Shown in pieces: positions 5,028 through 8,298 of a stretch of 8,298 nt of DNA; the first letter of the stretch is position 1, and each line of letters starts with the position of its first letter. The stretch is from assembly GCA_963974265.1 (NCBI GenBank), contig CAXBDR010000211.1, forward strand, positions 1-8,298, written 5' to 3'. The notes beneath the pieces are model-generated. The model made no database searches and was not told the origin of the DNA. It worked only from the letters and a program-made list of their open reading frames with translations. This DNA comes from CAISIP01 sp963974265 (GTDB taxonomy: Bacteria > Pseudomonadota > Gammaproteobacteria > Burkholderiales > Burkholderiaceae_C). The translations under genes and the position numbers were made by a program.

Positions 5028-6434
5028 ATGCAAGAAGTGATCACCGCCGAAAACGCCACGCCAACCAAGACACCGACCGTCGGATTCGTCAGCCTGGGTT
5101 GCCCCAAGGCACTGACCGACTCCGAACTCATCCTGACGCAACTCAGCGCCGAGGGTTATCAGACTTCCAAGTCGCTGTCCGGGGCCGACCTGGTCATCGT
5201 CAACACCTGTGGTTTCATCGACGATGCGGTGCGCGAGAGCCTGGACTCGATCGGCGAGGCTCTCAGCGAAAACGGCCGGGTGATCGTCACTGGTTGCCTG
5301 GGGGCCAAGTCGGGTGCCGACGGTGGCAACCTGGTGCGCCAGGTTCATCCCAAGGTGCTGGCGGTGACCGGGCCACATGCGACACAGGAGGTGATGGATG
5401 CGGTGCACCAGAACCTGCCCAAGCCGCACGACCCGTTCGTCGACCTGATCCCGAACGCCTTCGGCGTCGCTGGCATCAAGCTCACGCCGCGGCACTACGC
5501 GTATCTGAAGATCAGCGAAGGCTGCAACCATCGCTGCACGTTCTGCATCATTCCGTCGATGCGCGGTGACCTGGTGTCCCGGCCGGTGGGTGACATATTG
5601 AAGGAGGCCCGGGCCTTGTTCGACGGGGGCGTGAAGGAACTGCTCGTCGTCAGCCAGGACACCTCGGCCTACGGCGTCGACGTCAAGTACCGCACCGGTT
5701 TCTGGGACGGCAAGCCGGTCAAGACGCGCATGCTCGACCTGGTCCAGGCGCTGGGCGACCTGGCCGAGCCGTATGGCGCCTGGGTGCGGCTGCATTATGT
5801 GTATCCGTATCCCAGCGTCGACGCCGTGATCCCGCTGATGGCCACCGGCAAGGTGCTTCCGTACCTGGACGTTCCCTTGCAGCACAGCCATCCGGATGTG
5901 CTCAGGCGGATGAAGCGTCCTGCCAGTGGCGAGAAGAACCTCGACCGTATCCAGGCCTGGCGCGCGCAATGCCCGGAGTTGGTGGTGCGCAGCACCTTCA
6001 TCGCCGGCTTTCCGGGTGAGACCGAAGCCGAATTCGAACACCTGCTGGCGTTCGTGCGGGAGGCACAGATCGACCGTGCCGGTTGTTTCGCGTACAGCCC
6101 GGTCGAGGGAGCGGCCGCCAACCAGCTCGATGGCATGTTGCCGGCGGAGTTGCGCGAGGAACGCCGCGCCCGCTTCATGGCGGTGGCCGAGCAGGTTTCG
6201 ACCGAGCGCCTCAAGCGGCGTGTCGGCGCGACGATGCAGGTGCTGGTGGATTCTGCGCCGGCCTTGGGTCGCAAGGGCGGTATCGGCCGCAGTTATGCCG
6301 ACGCGCCGGAGATCGACGGAACCGTGCGGTTGTTGCCGCCGGAGAAAGCCAGCAAGACGCTCAAGGTGGGCGAATTCACGCGCGCCCGCATCGTCGGAAC
6401 GCAGGGACACGACCTGCTCGCCGTCCCGATATGA
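5028..6434 (+). CDS. rimO: Ribosomal protein S12 methylthiotransferase RimO
   Basis: A 468-residue radical-SAM enzyme that adds a methylthio group to a conserved aspartate of ribosomal protein S12. The N-terminal methylthiotransferase domain starts at VGFVSLGCPKALTDSE and holds three cluster cysteines, C25, C61 (NTCGFID) and C90 (TGCLGAK). The radical-SAM cluster motif is C166-x3-C170-x2-C173 (GCNHRCTFCIIPSMRG). PLQHSHPDVLRRMKR (283-297) and FIAGFPGE (324-331) are typical, and a C-terminal TRAM domain fills about 402-468. LGCPK and the CIIPSMRG context separate RimO from the tRNA enzyme MiaB. The Shine-Dalgarno is poor: GGGGA lies about 14 bases before the ATG at 5028, and a GTG at 5037 is a possible alternative. 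Such a weak site after a 28-bp gap suits translation linked to phaR. It is somewhat longer than E. coli RimO, partly from an N-terminal tail of about 15 residues. Confidence 0.96.
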   Translation: MQEVITAENATPTKTPTVGFVSLGCPKALTDSELILTQLSAEGYQTSKSLSGADLVIVNTCGFIDDAVRESLDSIGEALSENGRVIVTGCLGAKSGADGGNLVRQVHPKVLAVTGPHATQEVMDAVHQNLPKPHDPFVDLIPNAFGVAGIKLTPRHYAYLKISEGCNHRCTFCIIPSMRGDLVSRPVGDILKEARALFDGGVKELLVVSQDTSAYGVDVKYRTGFWDGKPVKTRMLDLVQALGDLAEPYGAWVRLHYVYPYPSVDAVIPLMATGKVLPYLDVPLQHSHPDVLRRMKRPASGEKNLDRIQAWRAQCPELVVRSTFIAGFPGETEAEFEHLLAFVREAQIDRAGCFAYSPVEGAAANQLDGMLPAELREERRARFMAVAEQVSTERLKRRVGATMQVLVDSAPALGRKGGIGRSYADAPEIDGTVRLLPPEKASKTLKVGEFTRARIVGTQGHDLLAVPI

Positions 6435-6486
6435 CGGCGTTGGAGAGGACAGTCCGGTGCAGCTGCGGCAGCCCGGCAACAGAAAA

Positions 6487-6508
6487 GGCCGTTGCAAATG
6501 CCACGGCC
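6487..6508. repeat. Imperfect hairpin upstream of the rimO terminator
   Basis: GGCCGT (6487-6492) pairs with ACGGCC (6503-6508). Inside, after one mismatch, GC pairs with GC around an AAAT loop. AAAA precedes it but no T-tract follows. Its left arm repeats GCCGTTGC, also found in the terminator at 6521-6528, so the two hairpins may be related by duplication. It could act as a 3'-end stability element of the rimO mRNA. Confidence 0.45.
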
Positions 6509-6517
6509 AGACGAAAA

Positions 6518-6543
6518 AAAGCCGTTGCGGTTGCAACGGCTTT
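6518..6543. terminator. Bidirectional rho-independent terminator between rimO and tRNA-Leu
   Basis: AAAGCCGTTGC (6518-6528) and GCAACGGCTTT (6533-6543) form an 11-bp perfect stem with a GGTT loop. On the minus strand it is followed by seven consecutive T (complement of 6514-6520), the stronger arrangement, serving tRNA-Leu. On the plus strand it is followed by TTTCATT, a weaker tail, ending rimO or phaR-rimO transcripts. Confidence 0.85.
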
Positions 6544-6558
6544 CATTCATAACCAACT

Positions 6559-6643
<85 letters not shown>

Positions 6644-6654
6644 ATTTCAGGAAA

Positions 6655-6660
6655 AAGGAG
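6655..6660 (+). promoter_or_regulatory. Ribosome-binding site of rnr
   Basis: AAGGAG, preceded by A residues from 6652, is a near-perfect Shine-Dalgarno in a region where no ATG, and no GTG or TTG at normal spacing, follows in the rnr frame. The TTG at 6675 is 14 bases away, longer than usual. An in-frame ATC at 6666 is five bases away. The site supports translation starting here but leaves the exact codon open. Confidence 0.65.
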
Positions 6661-6669
6661 ATTCTATCA
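6661..6669 (-). promoter_or_regulatory. Extended -10 promoter of tRNA-Leu
   Basis: On the minus strand 6669-6661 reads TGA-TAGAAT, a TGn extended -10 with a five-of-six hexamer. Transcription would start near 6654, about 11 bases before the tRNA 5' end at 6643. No good -35 is present at 16-18 bases. The element lies over the start region of rnr on the other strand. Confidence 0.55.
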
Positions 6670-6674
6670 AGAAT

Positions 6675-8298
6675 TTGAGCACTTCCAGCGTTGTGCTGGA
6701 CGAAATTGAAGGAACCATCCAGGGACACCGGGATGGACATGGTTTTGTCACTCGCGATGACGGCGAGGCCGACATCTATCTGCCGCCGAACGAGATGCGT
6801 GCGGTGCTGCACAAGGACCGGGTCAAGGTCCGCATCGTGCGCAGCGATCGCAAGGGTCGGCCGGAAGGCCGGGTGGTCGAGATCGTCGAACGCCCGCCCC
6901 AGCCCATCATCGGCCGTTTGCTGCAGGAAGGCGGGGTCTGGCTCGTCGCACCGGAGGACAAGCGTTACGGCCAGGACGTGCTGATTCCCAAGGGCGCGAC
7001 CGGGACCGCCAAGACCGGGCAGGTCGTGGTGGTCGACCTGGTCGAGCCGCCGGCGCTGTATGGGCAGCCGGTCGGGCGCATCAAGGAGGTACTGGGCGAG
7101 ATCGACGACCCCGGAATGGAAATTGAGATCGCCGTGCGCAAATACAGCGTGCCGCATGAGTTCTCCGAGGCCTGCATCGCCCAGGCCCGCACCTTGCCCG
7201 AGAAGGTACGGCCCCAGGACAAGAAAGGCCGCATCGACCTGACCGACGTTCCGCTGGTCACGATCGACGGCGAGGATGCGCGCGACTTCGACGATGCCGT
7301 GTATTGCGAGCCCGCGACAATGGGGCGCGGCAAGTCCGCCACCAAGGGCTGGCGTCTGCTGGTGGCGATCGCCGACGTGAGCCACTATGTCGAAACCGGC
7401 TCGGCGATCGACATCGATGCCTATGACCGGGCCACGAGCGTGTATTTCCCGCGAAGGGTGATACCGATGTTGCCCGAGAAACTCTCCAACGGCCTGTGTT
7501 CGTTGAACCCCGAGGTCGATCGCCTGTGCATGGTCTGCGACATGTTCGTCGGCTCCGACGGCGAGGTCACGGCCTACCAGTTCTATCCGGCCGTGATGTG
7601 GAGCCATGCGCGCTTCACCTATACCGAGGTGGCAGCCATCCTGGCCAACACCCGGGGCCCCGAGGCCGCCCGTCGCAAGGAGCGGATCGGCGACCTGATG
7701 AACCTGCACGACGTGTATCGGGCCCTGTCGGCCGCGCGCAGCAAGCGCGGCGCTGTCGATTTCGAGACGGTCGAGACCCAGATCGTCTGCGACGAGAGCG
7801 GTCGCATCGACAAGATCGTGCCGCGGACCCGCAACGATGCGCACAAGCTGATCGAAGAGGCCATGCTGGCGGCCAACGTCTGCAGCGCCGATTTCATCCT
7901 GCAAAGCAAGCATCCGGGCCTGTACCGGGTGCATGAAGGCCCGACGCCTGAGAAGCGCGAGATCCTGTCGGGTTATCTCAAGGCTCTGGGCGTGGGCATG
8001 ACGATCGGCGACGATCCCAAGCCGGGTGATTTCCAGGCGATCGCGCTGGCGACCAAGGACCGGCCGGACGCGCAGCAGATCCACTCGATGCTGCTGCGTT
8101 CGATGCAGCAGGCCATCTATACGCCGAGCAACAGCGGCCACTTCGGCCTGGCGTTCGAGGCCTACACCCACTTCACCAGCCCGATCCGGCGATACCCGGA
8201 CCTGCTGGTGCACCGGGTGATCAAGGCCATCCTTGGCAAGCATCGGTATGCGCTGCCGGATCTGCCCACGCCGGGCGAGGCCCATGCCAAGCTGTCGC
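6675..8298 (+). CDS. rnr: Ribonuclease R, 3' end cut by the window
   Basis: A processive 3'-to-5' exoribonuclease of the RNase II/RNB family that degrades structured RNA in the cytoplasm and in trans-translation. About 541 residues are visible. A first cold-shock OB domain starts almost at once (EGTIQGHRDGHGFV), and a second precedes residue 190. The RNB catalytic domain has TIDGEDARDFDDAVY, with the metal-binding aspartates D198, D204, D206 and D207 equivalent to D272, D278, D280 and D281 of E. coli RNase R. HFGLAFEAYTHFTSPIRRYPDLLVHR is the other RNB hallmark. The C-terminal S1 domain lies beyond the edge. Relative to E. coli the catalytic site is about 74 residues nearer the N-terminus, because the helix-turn-helix domain is absent. 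The TTG at 6675 is chosen because the first in-frame ATG would delete much of the first OB domain; ATC at 6666 or GTG at 6693 are alternatives. A short insertion, about ATMGRGKSATKG, follows the catalytic aspartates. Confidence 0.92.
   Translation, partial: MSTSSVVLDEIEGTIQGHRDGHGFVTRDDGEADIYLPPNEMRAVLHKDRVKVRIVRSDRKGRPEGRVVEIVERPPQPIIGRLLQEGGVWLVAPEDKRYGQDVLIPKGATGTAKTGQVVVVDLVEPPALYGQPVGRIKEVLGEIDDPGMEIEIAVRKYSVPHEFSEACIAQARTLPEKVRPQDKKGRIDLTDVPLVTIDGEDARDFDDAVYCEPATMGRGKSATKGWRLLVAIADVSHYVETGSAIDIDAYDRATSVYFPRRVIPMLPEKLSNGLCSLNPEVDRLCMVCDMFVGSDGEVTAYQFYPAVMWSHARFTYTEVAAILANTRGPEAARRKERIGDLMNLHDVYRALSAARSKRGAVDFETVETQIVCDESGRIDKIVPRTRNDAHKLIEEAMLAANVCSADFILQSKHPGLYRVHEGPTPEKREILSGYLKALGVGMTIGDDPKPGDFQAIALATKDRPDAQQIHSMLLRSMQQAIYTPSNSGHFGLAFEAYTHFTSPIRRYPDLLVHRVIKAILGKHRYALPDLPTPGEAHAKLS

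Noticed and set aside
4989..6536. A 515-codon open frame on the minus strand opposite rimO
   Set aside because: Shadow of rimO caused by codon bias; no domain, and it runs through the terminator hairpin at 6518-6543.

Overview
This is a GC-rich window with strongly G/C-ending codons. It reads as an ordinary chromosomal stretch of a proteobacterium that makes polyhydroxyalkanoate (PHA). The PhaR-type PHA repressor placed directly upstream of rimO, with an HSD10-like dehydrogenase and acyl-CoA ligase nearby, suggests a betaproteobacterium, perhaps Rhodocyclales-like. That placement is inference from gene content and general memory, not a database result. I see no insertion sequence, integrase, prophage, CRISPR array or defence cluster.

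Layout. (1) Bases 1-894 (+) hold the C-terminal part of an AMP-forming acyl-CoA synthetase. (2) It converges, 27 bp apart, on a minus-strand run of three genes read in the order HSD10-like short-chain dehydrogenase (4024-3266), VOC/glyoxalase-fold protein (3208-2828) and a lipoprotein gamma-glutamyltranspeptidase (2739-922). Gaps of 57 and 88 bp fit one transcription unit. (3) Diverging from it is tRNA-Val(GAC) at 4144-4220, with an extended -10 promoter and its own UUCG-loop terminator. (4) A 208-bp leader from the end of that terminator to 4465 is rich in dyad symmetry and precedes phaR (4466-4999), followed 28 bp later by rimO (5028-6434). (5) Two tandem hairpins, one a bidirectional terminator, separate rimO from tRNA-Leu(CAG), which lies on the minus strand at 6643-6559. 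(6) Only 31 bp from that tRNA, rnr (RNase R) starts in the opposite direction at a non-ATG codon and runs off the right edge.

How the parts relate. The acyl-CoA ligase and the dehydrogenase fit fatty-acid or related acyl-CoA degradation, and PhaR controls storage of the resulting carbon as PHA. RimO (ribosomal protein S12 modification), RNase R and the two tRNAs form a translation/RNA-maintenance block. The gamma-glutamyltranspeptidase probably acts outside the cytoplasm on glutathione or other gamma-glutamyl compounds; its link to the two genes before it is unexplained.

Nothing here is clearly a new system. The points most worth checking are the compact tRNA-Leu/rnr junction, where a minus-strand tRNA promoter overlaps the ribosome-binding and start region of rnr, and the cluster of TGC-containing dyads upstream of phaR, which looks like an autoregulatory operator region. 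No stretch over 300 bp lacks a gene; the longest non-coding gap is 245 bp (4221-4465).
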